Notes under the pieces: model-generated | Databases searched by the model: none | What the model saw: only the letters and a program-made list of their open reading frames with translations | Told to the model about the DNA's origin: nothing | Position numbers and translations under genes: made by a program | In this document: in pieces, positions 17,453 to 26,431 of the stretch | Numbering within the stretch: the stretch's first letter is position 1 | How the letters are laid out: every line of letters starts with the position of its first letter | Source of the DNA: Rhizobium sp. G21 | GTDB lineage: Bacteria; Pseudomonadota; Alphaproteobacteria; Rhizobiales; Rhizobiaceae | DNA length: 64,000 nucleotides | Direction: 5' to 3' | NCBI RefSeq assembly: GCF_014158035.1 | Contig: NZ_JACFXW010000001.1 | Span: 3,202,001 to 3,266,000 of the forward strand

Positions 17453-18976
17453 CTACTGCGCAGCGGCGCGTGTGCTCCGCCGGTCTTGCATATAGGCCTC
17501 GAGCGCTGTCACGCTGTCGGCATCGAGTGTCAGACCGAGCTTGGTGCGGCGCCAAAGCACATCTTCGGCGTCGACGGCCCATTCCTGGTCCATGAGATAG
17601 TTGACTTCGGCTTCGGTCAGATCACCGCCGAAGACGCGGCCGAGATCGGCCAAGCTTCCGGCGGTTTTGGTGAAAACGAAAGCGCGCGTTCCGTAGAGAC
17701 GCATGAGCCGTTCGGCGAGCGCGCCCGGCAGCCAGGGCTTTTCCGTCCGCAGCCGCGACACCAGTCCGCCAAAGCCGTTGCGGTCGAAATCGCCGCCCGG
17801 CAGCGTCGCGCCTTCGGTCCAGGGTTTGCCCTTGGCGCCGAGCACCGCCTCGATCTTTTCGAGCATGGATTCGGCGAGCTTGCGATAGGTGGTGATCTTG
17901 CCGCCGAAGACATTGAGCATCTGCGGCTCGCCATCTGCGCCGACCGCCTTCAGCACGTAATCGCGGGTGGCTTCCTGCGCCTTGGAGGCGCCGTCGTCGT
18001 CATAGAGCGGACGCACGCCGGAGTAAGACCAGACCATGTCGGCGCGGGTCACAGGCTCCTTGAAATATTCGGAGGCCCCGGCGCAGAGATAATCGATCTC
18101 GTCGTCGGTGATCTTCACATCGGCCGGATCGCCCTTGTAGTCGCGGTCCGTGGTGCCGATCAGGGTGAAGTCCTGTTCGTAAGGAATGGCGAAAAAGATG
18201 CGGCCGTCATTGTTCTGGAAGAAATAGGCGCGCGGATCGGCGAATTTCTTCTTCACCACGATATGGCTGCCTTGCACCAGGCGGACATTGTGGGTGTTGG
18301 AGCCGGCGGCGTTCTGCAGCAGCTTGTCGACCCAAGGGCCGGCGGCGTTGACGAAGAGCTTGGCCTTCACCGTGTCGCGCGCGCCGGTCAGCACGTCCTC
18401 GACCACGATGGCCCAGAGGCCGCCTTCGCGTCGGGCGGAGACCACCTTGGCGCGGGTGCGGATCGTCGCGCCGCGATCGGCGGCGTCGCGGGCGTTGAGC
18501 GCCACGAGACGCGCATCGTTGACCCAGCAATCCGAATATTCGAAGGCCTTGCGGAAGCGATCCTTGAGCGGCTTGCCGGCGGGGTCGCGGGTGAGATCGA
18601 GCACTCTGGTGGCCGGCAAAGCCTTGCGGCCGCCGATATGGTCGTAGAGGAACAGGCCGATGCGGATGAGCCAGCCGGGACGCATGTCCTTGTGCAGCGG
18701 CAGAACGAACCGCAGCGGCCAAATGATATGCGGCGCCATGCCCCACAGCACTTCGCGCTCCATCAGCGCTTCGCGCACCAGGCGGAATTCGTAATGTTCG
18801 AGATAGCGCAGGCCGCCATGGATGAGCTTGGTCGACCAGGAGGATGTGCCGGACGCCAGATCCTTCATTTCCGCCAGGTAAACGGAGTAGCCGCGACCCA
18901 CCGCGTCGCGGGCGATGCCGCAGCCGTTGATGCCGCCGCCCGCAATGAAAACATCATGGATCACGTCTGCCGTCAC
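17453..18976 (-). CDS. glpD: Aerobic glycerol-3-phosphate dehydrogenase
   Basis: A 507-residue FAD enzyme that oxidises sn-glycerol 3-phosphate to dihydroxyacetone phosphate at the membrane and passes electrons to quinone. The dinucleotide fold is at the N-terminus (DVFIAGGGINGCGIARDAVG); GTSSWSTKLIHGGLRYLE and the C-terminal alpha-helical cap (TLPGGDFDRNGF) are family hallmarks. GTG 18976 is chosen because AGGGGGAG lies just ahead; the longer frame runs into the promoter. It is the first structural gene after glpR and lies upstream of the importer genes. A glycerol kinase is not in the window. Confidence 0.92.
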   Translation of the reverse strand: MTADVIHDVFIAGGGINGCGIARDAVGRGYSVYLAEMKDLASGTSSWSTKLIHGGLRYLEHYEFRLVREALMEREVLWGMAPHIIWPLRFVLPLHKDMRPGWLIRIGLFLYDHIGGRKALPATRVLDLTRDPAGKPLKDRFRKAFEYSDCWVNDARLVALNARDAADRGATIRTRAKVVSARREGGLWAIVVEDVLTGARDTVKAKLFVNAAGPWVDKLLQNAAGSNTHNVRLVQGSHIVVKKKFADPRAYFFQNNDGRIFFAIPYEQDFTLIGTTDRDYKGDPADVKITDDEIDYLCAGASEYFKEPVTRADMVWSYSGVRPLYDDDGASKAQEATRDYVLKAVGADGEPQMLNVFGGKITTYRKLAESMLEKIEAVLGAKGKPWTEGATLPGGDFDRNGFGGLVSRLRTEKPWLPGALAERLMRLYGTRAFVFTKTAGSLADLGRVFGGDLTEAEVNYLMDQEWAVDAEDVLWRRTKLGLTLDADSVTALEAYMQDRRSTRAAAQ

Positions 18977-18989
18977 GATTCTCTCCCCC

Positions 18990-19022
18990 TTTCGCATTGC
19001 AAAATATATCGCAATTGCGAAA
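18990..19022. repeat. Inverted repeat in the glpD leader
   Basis: Arms TTTCGCATTGC (18990-19000) and GCAATTGCGAAA (19011-19022) pair with one bulged base around a 10-base AT loop; the right arm is part of a perfect palindrome TCGCAATTGCGA (19009-19020). It lies between the glpD promoter and ribosome site, so it is either an RNA hairpin or a second operator. Confidence 0.5.
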
Positions 19023-19030
19023 CTGAAAAC

Positions 19031-19073
19031 ATTCAAAACGAAAACAAAACGAATGTCAATCGAAAACAAACGA
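19031..19073 (-). promoter_or_regulatory. glpD operon promoter with candidate GlpR operators
   Basis: On the minus strand a consensus -35 TTGACA (19059-19054) and a -10 TTGAAT (19036-19031) are spaced by 17 bases. Two copies of a CGAAAACAAA(A)CGA element flank the -35: 19039-19052 inside the spacer and 19061-19073 just upstream. A similar element lies before glpR. The overlap with the promoter fits repression by the DeoR-type regulator. Confidence 0.6.
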
Positions 19074-19104
19074 GGTAAAATTTTACCGAGCGCACCCTGG
19101 ATAT

Positions 19105-19899
19105 TTACTGACCGGATGCGCTGCGAATATCGGACTGCGCAGCGGTCTCGATGAGGTTCACCCCGTTCTCACGACAGATTTTCTGCACGCTCAGCGGATA
19201 GCAGCGATCCGTCACGAAAGTGTGCACCTGCGAAATATGCGCGATTCTGACCGGCGCGGTGCGTTCGAATTTCGTCGAATCCGCCACGAGGATGACGTGC
19301 CGGGCATTGGCGATGATCGCCTGAGCCACTTTCACTTCGCGAAAATCATAGTCCAAAAGCGCGCCGTCGTCATCGATCGCCGATGCGCCGATCACGGCGT
19401 AATCCACCTTGAACTGGCGGATGAAATCGACGGCGGCTTCGCCGACCACGCCGCCATCGGCGGCGCGCACCACGCCGCCGGCAATGACCACCTCGAATTG
19501 CGGATAAACGCGCAACCTGTTGGCGACATTGATGTTGTTGGTGATGATCATCAACCGGCCATGGTCGAGCAGCGCCTGCCCCACGGCCTCCGTCGTGGTG
19601 CCGATATTGACGAACAATGAGGCGTTGTCGGGGATCAGGCCGGCGGCGGCGCGGCCGATCGCTTCCTTTTCGCCGGCGGCGATCTGGCGGCGTTGCTCGT
19701 ATTGCATGTTCTCCGTGCCCGAGGGGAACACCGCGCCGCCGTGAATGCGGTTGAGCAGCTTCTTTTCGCAGAGGTCGTTGAGATCCTTTCGGATCGTCTG
19801 CGGCGTCATGTCGAAACGTGACGCGAGATCTTCCACCAGCACCTTGCCGTGGGTCTTGGCGATGTCGAGGATCTGTTGATGGCGGGGTGAGAGGAACAT
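19105..19899 (-). CDS. glpR: DeoR family regulator of glycerol genes, GlpR
   Basis: A 264-residue DeoR-type repressor. The N-terminal winged helix ([20 protein letters not shown], recognition helix [15 protein letters not shown]) is followed by a sugar-phosphate sensing domain with [15 protein letters not shown] and [14 protein letters not shown]. In this family the effector is a sugar phosphate, here probably glycerol 3-phosphate. ATG 19899 is the conserved start; its ribosome site is weak. It lies directly upstream of glpD on the same strand and a candidate operator precedes both genes, suggesting autoregulation. Confidence 0.88.
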   Translation of the reverse strand: MFLSPRHQQILDIAKTHGKVLVEDLASRFDMTPQTIRKDLNDLCEKKLLNRIHGGAVFPSGTENMQYEQRRQIAAGEKEAIGRAAAGLIPDNASLFVNIGTTTEAVGQALLDHGRLMIITNNINVANRLRVYPQFEVVIAGGVVRAADGGVVGEAAVDFIRQFKVDYAVIGASAIDDDGALLDYDFREVKVAQAIIANARHVILVADSTKFERTAPVRIAHISQVHTFVTDRCYPLSVQKICRENGVNLIETAAQSDIRSASGQ

Positions 19900-19938
19900 G
19901 CGCGCGCGTCCGTCGTGTCGTTTTCGCTCCGAAGATAG

Positions 19939-19955
19939 AACGAAAAAAACGAAAG
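19939..19955 (-). promoter_or_regulatory. Candidate GlpR operator before glpR
   Basis: AACGAAAAAAACGAAAG (19939-19955) matches the CGAAAACAAACGA elements found at the glpD promoter and lies 40 bases ahead of the glpR start. Autoregulation is inferred. Confidence 0.45.
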
Positions 19956-20056
19956 TAAAGCCTGACCGATATTCCCGCGCGCGTCGCGCGCCGGCAAGGT
20001 CCGGGAAACGGTGGGCGTGTAGCTGGTCTTCAAACGGAAGAGGGAAGGCAGGCGCG

Positions 20057-20989
20057 ATGAAGAGAATTTTGGTCACCGGCGGGGCAGGCTTCTTGGGCTC
20101 GCATCTGTGCGAGCGGCTGCTCGAACGGGGCAACTTCGTCACCTGCCTAGACAATTACTTCACCGGTGCGGTCGACAACATCGCCCATCTGCGCGGCCAC
20201 AACAATTTCGCGACCATCGAACAGTCGGTCATCGATCCGGTCGATGTTCGTTTCGAAGAGATCTTCAACCTCGCCTGCCCGGCGTCGCCCGTCCATTATC
20301 AATCCGACCCGATCTACACGTTCAAGACCAGCATCATCGGCACGATGAACCTGCTGGAGCTGGCGTCGAAAACGGGCGCCAAGGTGCTGCAGGCCTCCAC
20401 CTCGGAAATCTATGGCGATCCTCTGATCCATCCGCAGACCGAAGCCTATTGGGGCAACGTCAATACGATGGGCATCCGCTCCTGCTATGACGAGGGCAAG
20501 CGCGGCGCGGAAACGCTGATGCATGACTATCACCGCACCCGCGGCGTCAATATCCGCGTCATGCGCATCTTCAACACCTATGGACCGGGCATGAACAAGG
20601 CCGATGGCCGCGTCGTGTCGAACTTCATCGTGCAGGCGCTCAGGGGCGACGACATCACCATGTTCGGCGACGGCCTGCAGACGCGCTCCTTCTGCTATCG
20701 CGACGACCTGGTCGAGGGCATGATGAGGCTCATGGATGCGCCTGACGAAGTGTCCTATCCTGTCAATATCGGCAATCCCGGCGAATTCACCATGCGCGAA
20801 CTCGCCGAACTCGTGCTCGAACTGACCGGCTCGAAATCGAAAATCGTCTATCTGCCGTTGCCGCAGGACGATCCGATGCAGCGTTGCCCGGATATCTCCC
20901 GCGCCAAGGAGGTGCTCGGCTGGGAGCCGAAGATCAAGCTGCGCGATGGTCTGCTGCGGACCATCGACTATTTCAAGACGGTGATCTGA
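20057..20989 (+). CDS. UDP-glucuronate decarboxylase (UDP-xylose synthase) family SDR
   Basis: A 310-residue extended SDR. NAD-binding [15 protein letters not shown] sits at the N-terminus, the catalytic triad appears as ASTSEIYGD and the Y-x3-K in [13 protein letters not shown], and the substrate loop is [10 protein letters not shown]. This pattern is diagnostic of UDP-xylose synthases, which convert UDP-glucuronate to UDP-xylose for surface polysaccharides. ATG 20057 is preferred over the longer frame because AGGGAAGGCAGG precedes it. It is a single-gene unit, divergent from glpR and convergent with the next gene. Confidence 0.85.
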   Translation: MKRILVTGGAGFLGSHLCERLLERGNFVTCLDNYFTGAVDNIAHLRGHNNFATIEQSVIDPVDVRFEEIFNLACPASPVHYQSDPIYTFKTSIIGTMNLLELASKTGAKVLQASTSEIYGDPLIHPQTEAYWGNVNTMGIRSCYDEGKRGAETLMHDYHRTRGVNIRVMRIFNTYGPGMNKADGRVVSNFIVQALRGDDITMFGDGLQTRSFCYRDDLVEGMMRLMDAPDEVSYPVNIGNPGEFTMRELAELVLELTGSKSKIVYLPLPQDDPMQRCPDISRAKEVLGWEPKIKLRDGLLRTIDYFKTVI

Positions 20990-21006
20990 TCCGCATCGAG
21001 ACCTGA

Positions 21007-22019
21007 TCAGGACTTGTCGATCGGCTTTGAGCGGATGCGCATGACGGTTTCCCGTTCCGCCCGCTTGCAGGCGACCGGCGGCAGGCCGCGCGCGATCTGG
21101 CCCAGATCTTCCAGCACATAATTGCCGATGTTTTCCAGCGCCGAGGTCAGCGCGCCGGCGCGATGGGCGGAAAACAGCATGTTCGAAACCTTGCGGATCG
21201 GATCGTCTTGGGCGACCGGCTCTTCCGGAAACACGTCGGTGGCGACCAGAATGCGGCCTGACGACGCCGCTTCGGCGAGCGCCTCGAAATCGGCGACGGC
21301 GGCGCGGCTGAGCAGCAACAGTTTCGCGCCGTGCTGCATCAGCCCGAGCTTTTCGGCGTTGAGCAGATGGGCGTTTTCCGTGGTGATGGTCGCGACCACG
21401 AAAACGAAGCGGCTTTTCGCCAGCACTTCATCCAATGAAGCCGGGATCACGCCGAGACGCGCCAGCACGCCCTCGGGCAGCCAGGGATCGAAGCGCGGAC
21501 GGTGGGGTTGAAGCCTGCCAAAAACTTGTGCGTCGCGCGGCCGAGATCGCCGAAACCGACGAAGCCGACATCGGAGCCCGCCAGCAGTTCAGCCATGTGA
21601 TTGCCGTCCAGCCCGTAGAGCTCCTCGCCTTTAAGGAAATCGCCATGCGACGAATGAATGCCGCGGGCGAGCGACAGCGCCATGCCGACCGCCATTTCCG
21701 CGACCGGCGCGGCGAAGACCGAGCTCGGCGCGATCACATGCACGCCGCGCTGGAAACAGGCTTCGTAATCGATGTTGGGCAGGAAATTCGTCTCGACATT
21801 GACGATGGCGCGCAGCTTGGACGCGAGGTCCAGCCGGTCGCGCTCCATCGGCTGCTGGCTGATGAGCACTTCGGTGTCGGGCAGATGGCGGCGGTAGAAA
21901 TCGTCGCGATCCTCGCCGTTCCAGGCGATCACGTCATAGGTCGAAAAGAACTTCTCCTTTGCCGACGCGCTGAACATATCCTCGGTGGCGCGAGGGGAGG
22001 GGTCGTAGAGTATGCGCAT
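21007..22019 (-). CDS. D-isomer-specific 2-hydroxyacid dehydrogenase (frameshifted as sequenced)
   Basis: The N-terminal 180 residues (MRILYDPSPRATEDMF, then VGFVGFGDLGRATHKFL as NAD motif) and the C-terminal part (SLDEVLAKSRFVFVVATIT, SRAAVADFEALAEA and the catalytic histidine in SAHRAGALTS) lie in two frames that meet near 21491-21503. One missing base restores FDPWLPEGVLARLGV and a protein of about 337 residues. The family reduces 2-keto acids or oxidises D-2-hydroxy acids with NAD(P). The substrate is unknown. It is divergent from the P-loop kinase gene. Confidence 0.8.
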
Positions 22020-22132
22020 GTCGTGTCTCCTCTTTGTGTCTTTCCTAGCCCTGGCAAGACGGTTTGGAAAGGCGGCGAAGTTTGCGAAACGACCTCTGCT
22101 GCGCTATTCGAGGTCAGACAAGGGAGGATGCC

Positions 22133-22762
22133 ATGCGACTGTCCATCACATTCGAAACACTCGTGGAAACCGTCGAGGCGCGGGGCGCGGAGACGAGATC
22201 GATCACCGCCATCGCCGGTCCGCCGGGCGCAGGCAAATCGACGCTCGCCGAGCAGCTCGTCGAGGCGCTGAACGCGCGCGAACCGGGATCGGCGGCTGTC
22301 TTTCCGATGGACGGCTACCACTATGACGATCTTGTGCTCGTGCCGCGCGGGCTCCGCCCTCGCAAGGGCGCGCCCGAAACCTTCGACGTCGCCGGCTTCT
22401 CGCATATGCTCGGCCGCCTGCGCGCCAATCTGGACGACGAGGTCGCGGTGCCGGTGTTCGACCGGTCGATCGAGATCGCCCGCGCCGGTGGGCGCATGAT
22501 CCCGAAAAATGTCCGGCATCTGGTGGTGGAGGGAAACTATATCCTGCTGGGAGACGGCGCCTGGGCCGATCTCCACCAGCATTATGATACGACCGTGCTG
22601 ATCGACGTCCCCGAGGAGGAGCTGCGTCGACGGCTGATCGAGCGCTGGAAGGATCTGAGCGGCGAGGACCTCGCCTTCAAGCTGGACGGGAACGACCTGC
22701 CCAACGGGCGGCTGGTGACGACGCGGAGCGTCGAGCCGGAATTCGTCTATCTGCAGGGATAG
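22133..22762 (+). CDS. P-loop nucleoside/uridine kinase-like protein (FrcK type)
   Basis: A 209-residue P-loop protein: Walker A AGPPGAGKST near residue 28, MDGYHYDD as the substrate/lid motif, and VEGNYILLGDGAW typical of the panK/uridine kinase-like group. Rhizobial members have been named FrcK next to fructose ABC genes, but no such transporter is adjacent here. ATG 22133 is preferred because AGGGAGG precedes it. The substrate is probably a small nucleoside- or sugar-like molecule; this is not certain. Confidence 0.75.
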   Translation: MRLSITFETLVETVEARGAETRSITAIAGPPGAGKSTLAEQLVEALNAREPGSAAVFPMDGYHYDDLVLVPRGLRPRKGAPETFDVAGFSHMLGRLRANLDDEVAVPVFDRSIEIARAGGRMIPKNVRHLVVEGNYILLGDGAWADLHQHYDTTVLIDVPEEELRRRLIERWKDLSGEDLAFKLDGNDLPNGRLVTTRSVEPEFVYLQG

Positions 22763-22772
22763 TCTGACATGA

Positions 22773-22806
22773 TCGAGGGCGCGAACCCTGCGGTTCGCGC
22801 CCTCGA
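22773..22806. terminator. Hairpin between convergent genes
   Basis: A perfect 15-bp stem (TCGAGGGCGCGAACC / GGTTCGCGCCCTCGA) with loop CTGC lies between the kinase gene (+) and the cold-shock gene (-). It lacks a U tract on either strand, so termination efficiency is uncertain, but its place suggests a bidirectional terminator. Confidence 0.6.
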
Positions 22807-22830
22807 AAACGTTCCGGATCTATCGACAGA

Positions 22831-23040
22831 TCAAGCGGCGCGCAGATTGCCGGCGGCGGACTTGCCGGTGCGGCGGTCAGCGAGCACTTCGTAGGAGATT
22901 TTCTGGCCTTCGTTGAGCGTGGTCATGCCGGCGCGTTCAACGGCGCTGATATGAACGAAAACATCCGCGCCGCCATTGTCCGGCTGAATGAATCCGTAAC
23001 CCTTCTGGGAGTTGAACCACTTTACGGTACCAGTGTTCAT
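22831..23040 (-). CDS. cspA: Cold-shock domain protein
   Basis: A 69-residue single cold-shock domain, the usual CspA length. RNA-binding motifs KGYGFI (RNP1) and VFVHIS (RNP2) are intact, and the start [14 protein letters not shown] is standard. It binds single-stranded nucleic acid and acts as an RNA chaperone in the cytoplasm. ATG 23040 follows AAGGAAC. A leader of up to 290 bases precedes it, which is common for csp genes. Confidence 0.95.
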   Translation of the reverse strand: MNTGTVKWFNSQKGYGFIQPDNGGADVFVHISAVERAGMTTLNEGQKISYEVLADRRTGKSAAGNLRAA

Positions 23041-23331
23041 AACAGTTCCTTTCGAGAACCTTGGTAGAATAGAGTGCTCTCTGCCGAGAGCAGGTGGTGG
23101 CATCGATAGATCGTTCGGGGATAAGTCGTAGGCCGCGCCCGTCCCAGGACGGGGAGCCGAGCCAATCGGCCTCAAGAAAATCGATGGCGGCATTGGTGAC
23201 AGAAAAAAACGGTCCGCACAAGAGTCCCGAACACTGCTTTTTTCATCCATCATCGCGAATAGGTTGCGCCTCCGCCGGCCGCGTTCCGGGGAACGCGACA
23301 CGACTTTATGAGCGGTCAATGACGAAGTAAT
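23041..23331 (-). other. Leader/intergenic region of the cold-shock gene
   Basis: No convincing ORF. Just ahead of the ribosome site is a short hairpin GCTCTC-TGCC-GAGAGC (23076-23091) that would lie in the mRNA leader. Nothing else is recognised; the upstream promoter was not identified. Confidence 0.4.
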
Positions 23332-24350
23332 TCACACCGGCGCGTCGGCGCGGAGCAGGCCTTCCGATTTCAATTGATCCCACAAAGCGGATGGAATGTT
23401 CTTGCCGAGAATGTCGCGATTGAGCGGACTTCCGCCACGCTCTGGCCGCCCGGAATGACGGAAACAACCTGCGGATGCCTGAGCGGGAAATTCAGCGCCG
23501 CTTCGATCAGCCGCACGCCATGCGCCTGGCAGACGGCGTCGATTCTGCGGACACGCTCGACCACCTCGGCCGGCGCGTCGGAGTAGTTGTACTGGGCCGC
23601 TTCGGATGGGCCGCGGGCGAGGATGCCGGAATTGTAGGGTCCACCGAGCACGATGCCGATATTGCGCTGTTCGCAGAGCGGCAGGAAGCTCGTAAGCGCC
23701 TCCTGTTCGAGCAATGTGTAGCGGCCCGCGAGCAGAAACAGGTCGAAATCTCCGCGCTCGGCCAGCGTCTGGCACACCTGCCATTCATTGACGCCGCCGC
23801 CAAAAGCGCCGATCACGCCCTGGTCCCTCAGCGACAGCAGCGCGTAATAGCCGCCGCGCATGAATTCCTCGATGCGGGCGTCCGACGCCTCCTTGGAGCC
23901 ATGGGTGAAGATGTCGACGTCGTGGACGAAGATGATGTCGAAGCGATCGAGACCGGTGCGCTCGAAGGAGGCTTCGAAGGAGCGCATCACGCCGTCATAG
24001 GAATAGTCGTAGACCTCGCGGCGGTTGGGCGTGTCGAAAAACTTGCCGATGCCGGTGCGTTGTTCCGGAGGGCAGACCGACATGAGACGACCGACCTTGG
24101 TCGAGATTAGATAGTCCTCACGCTTCTTCGCCTTGAGAAAATCGCCGACGCGGCGTTCGGACAGTCCGAGGCCGTAGAGCGGTGCGGTGTCGAAATAGCG
24201 GCAGCCGGTTTCCCAGGCGGCGTCGAGAACCGCATGCGCGTCTTCGTCCGAAATCGCCTTGTAGAGATTGCCGAGCGGGGCCGTGCCGAAACCGAGCTCG
24301 GTGAAATCGAAACCGCCATTGCCGCGACGGTCCCAGTGCCGGATTTTCAT
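23332..24350 (-). CDS. Aldo/keto reductase family protein (frameshifted near C-terminus)
   Basis: A TIM-barrel reductase of the COG0667 type: GFGTAPLGNLYKAISDEDAH, the catalytic Asp/Tyr region FDTAPLYGLGLSERRVG, Lys in LISTKVGRL, and His in IIFVHDVD. The frame breaks at about 23425; the remaining NRDILGKNIPSALWDQLKSE lies in the next frame, and one missing base restores VAEVRSNRDILGK and a 339-residue protein. ATG 24350 has AGGAGG six bases ahead. Close relatives include L-fucose dehydrogenase, D-threo-aldose 1-dehydrogenase and pyridoxal 4-dehydrogenase. It is divergent from the sgcQ-like operon and may act on the same sugar. Confidence 0.8.
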
Positions 24351-24502
24351 CGCCATCCTCCTGAATAAGTCTCCTCGTACGGGGAGTGTATCGAGGCGGC
24401 GGATGCGAAAGCAATTGTTTTTATTCATTTTCAAAGGTGCGCCCGTGACAAGCCGCGGATGAAATGGCAAGTTCCCGGTCACGGTTTGGAGGAGATCGTA
24501 TC

Positions 24503-25309
24503 GTGAGTGAAAAACTGAAACGCCTGTTCGGCGACATCAAGCCCGTCATCGCCATGGTCCATTTCGGCGCGCTGCCCGGCTCGCCGCTCTATGATCGCGA
24601 AGGCGGCCTGGAGGCGCTGCTGGACGGCGTCCGCAAGGATCTGGCCGCGCTGCAGGACGCCGGCTTCGACGCCGTGATGTTCGGCAACGAAAACGACCGG
24701 CCCTATGAATTCAAGGTGGATACCGCGTCGATCGCCACCATGGCCTATGTGATCGGCCAGATGCGCCAGGAGATCCGCATTCCCTTCGGCGTCAACGTGC
24801 TCTGGGATCCCGAAGCGTCGATCGCGCTGGCCGCCGCCACAGGCGCGGGTTTCGTTCGAGAAATCTTCACCGGAACCTATGCCTCCGACATGGGCCCCTG
24901 GACCCCCGATGCGGGCAAAGCGATGCGCTATCGCGACCGGCTCCATCGCCAGGATCTGGCGTTGCTGTATAACATCTCGGCGGAATTCGCCTATTCGCTC
25001 GACCGTCGCAGCGTCGCCGATCGCGCTCGCAGCGCGGTGTTTTCGTCCATTCCCGATGCGGTGCTGGTGTCCGGCAACATCACCGGCGAGGCGGCCGAAA
25101 TGACCGATCTCGAAGCCGTGAAGCGCGTGCTGCCCGACACCTATGTCTTCGCCAATACCGGCGTGAAGCACGCCACGGTGCGCGATACGTTGAAGGTGGC
25201 CGATGGCGTCATCGTCGGCTCGTCGCTCAAATATGACGGCCACACCTGGAACGCCGTCGATCCCGAGCGGGCGGCGGAATTCATGCGCCAGGTCCGCATG
25301 GATCGCTGA
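24503..25309 (+). CDS. BtpA/SgcQ family TIM-barrel protein
   Basis: A 268-residue protein whose hallmarks are AMVHFGALPGSPLYD near the N-terminus, DAVMFGNENDRPY, PFGVNVLWDP and the C-terminal GVIVGSSLKYDG. GTG 24503 is chosen because GGAGGAG precedes it. The family is named after cyanobacterial BtpA, but in bacteria with sugar operons the SgcQ group is found, of unknown reaction. Here it is followed 10 bases later by an M42 protein, the same pairing as sgcQ and sgcX in E. coli, and then by a sugar kinase, so a role in catabolism of an unidentified sugar is likely. Confidence 0.8.
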   Translation: MSEKLKRLFGDIKPVIAMVHFGALPGSPLYDREGGLEALLDGVRKDLAALQDAGFDAVMFGNENDRPYEFKVDTASIATMAYVIGQMRQEIRIPFGVNVLWDPEASIALAAATGAGFVREIFTGTYASDMGPWTPDAGKAMRYRDRLHRQDLALLYNISAEFAYSLDRRSVADRARSAVFSSIPDAVLVSGNITGEAAEMTDLEAVKRVLPDTYVFANTGVKHATVRDTLKVADGVIVGSSLKYDGHTWNAVDPERAAEFMRQVRMDR

Positions 25310-25319
25310 GGAGGCGGAT

Positions 25320-26423
25320 ATGCGCGACAGGCTGAGAGCCGAACTCGAAACGCTGATGCGCATTCCCGGCCTGTCCGGCTATGAAGGGCGCGTCCGCCGT
25401 TACCTCAAGGCGCAGTTGCAGGAGATCGGGCTTGAAACCCGCACCGACCGGCTGGGCAATCTGATCGCCACGATAGATGGCGCCGAGGGCGCGCCCTCGG
25501 TGATGCTGTTCACCCATATGGACCAGCTCGGCTTCGTGGTCCGCAAGATCGAGAAAAACGGCTATATCCGTGTCGAACGGCTGGGCGGGGTGCCGGAGCG
25601 CGCGCTCGCCTCGCAGGCGGTGCTGTTCTCGCTCGGCGACGGCCGGGATATTTCCGGCGTGATCGCCAACAAGGCCCATCACGCCACCCAGCCGGACGAG
25701 AAATACAAGGTGCTGCCCTATCCGGAGCTCTATATCGACGCCGGCTTCAAAAGCGCCGAGGAGGCTCTGGCTGCGGGCATCGATGTGGGCGCGCCCATCG
25801 TCTACCAGCCCGAGGTCATCGACCTCCGCAACGGCCGCATCGCCGGCACGTCGGTCGATGACCGGGCCGGCTGCGCGGTTGTGCTGGAGGCGGCCCGCGC
25901 GCTCGCCTCGGCCGAGGACAGGCCGACGGTGCATATCGTCTTCTCCGTGCTTGAGGAGTTCAATCTACGCGGCGCGCTGACAGCGGCGCAGATGCTCGAG
26001 CCCGATATCGCCATCCAGATCGACATCATCCTCGCCGCCGACACGCCCGACATGGGCGCGCGCGGCGATGTGACGCTCGGCGGCGGGCCGGGCATGGGGC
26101 TCTATTCCTTCCACGGACGCGGAACGCTCAACGGCACGATCCCGCATCCGGCGCTTGTCCGACTGTTCGAGGAGACGGCGGAGGGCGAGAAGATCCGCCT
26201 GCAGAAGAGCGCCCATATCGGCTGCCTGACGGATTCCTCCTATGTGCAGCTGGTCGGCCAGGGCGTGGCGTCGATCGATATGGGCTTTCCCATGCGCTAT
26301 TCGCATTCCTCGCTGGAAATGTGCGATCTCGCCGATCTCGAAGAGCTGACGCGCCTGCTCGTCGCGGCCATTGTCAGGGTCAAGCCGGGCTTCAGCCTCG
26401 ACCGGGACGATTTCGAACAATAG
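25320..26423 (+). CDS. M42 family metallopeptidase-like protein (SgcX/FrvX type)
   Basis: A 367-residue dinuclear metal hydrolase fold. Ligands are visible in FTHMDQLGF (His, Asp), TSVDDRAGC (Asp), the catalytic-metal pair LEEFNLRG (Glu-Glu), an Asp in AADTPDMG and the C-terminal His in RYSHSSLEM. M42 enzymes are called glutamyl aminopeptidases or cellulase-M homologues, but members encoded in sugar operons have no proven substrate. It sits between the SgcQ-like gene and the FGGY kinase gene with gaps of about 10 bases, so the three are one operon. ATG 25320 follows GAGGAGGCG. Confidence 0.85.
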   Translation: MRDRLRAELETLMRIPGLSGYEGRVRRYLKAQLQEIGLETRTDRLGNLIATIDGAEGAPSVMLFTHMDQLGFVVRKIEKNGYIRVERLGGVPERALASQAVLFSLGDGRDISGVIANKAHHATQPDEKYKVLPYPELYIDAGFKSAEEALAAGIDVGAPIVYQPEVIDLRNGRIAGTSVDDRAGCAVVLEAARALASAEDRPTVHIVFSVLEEFNLRGALTAAQMLEPDIAIQIDIILAADTPDMGARGDVTLGGGPGMGLYSFHGRGTLNGTIPHPALVRLFEETAEGEKIRLQKSAHIGCLTDSSYVQLVGQGVASIDMGFPMRYSHSSLEMCDLADLEELTRLLVAAIVRVKPGFSLDRDDFEQ

Positions 26424-26431
26424 AGGGGACG

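Noticed and set aside
17366..19078. 570-codon open frame on the plus strand
   Set aside because: Antisense to glpD; no recognisable protein features.
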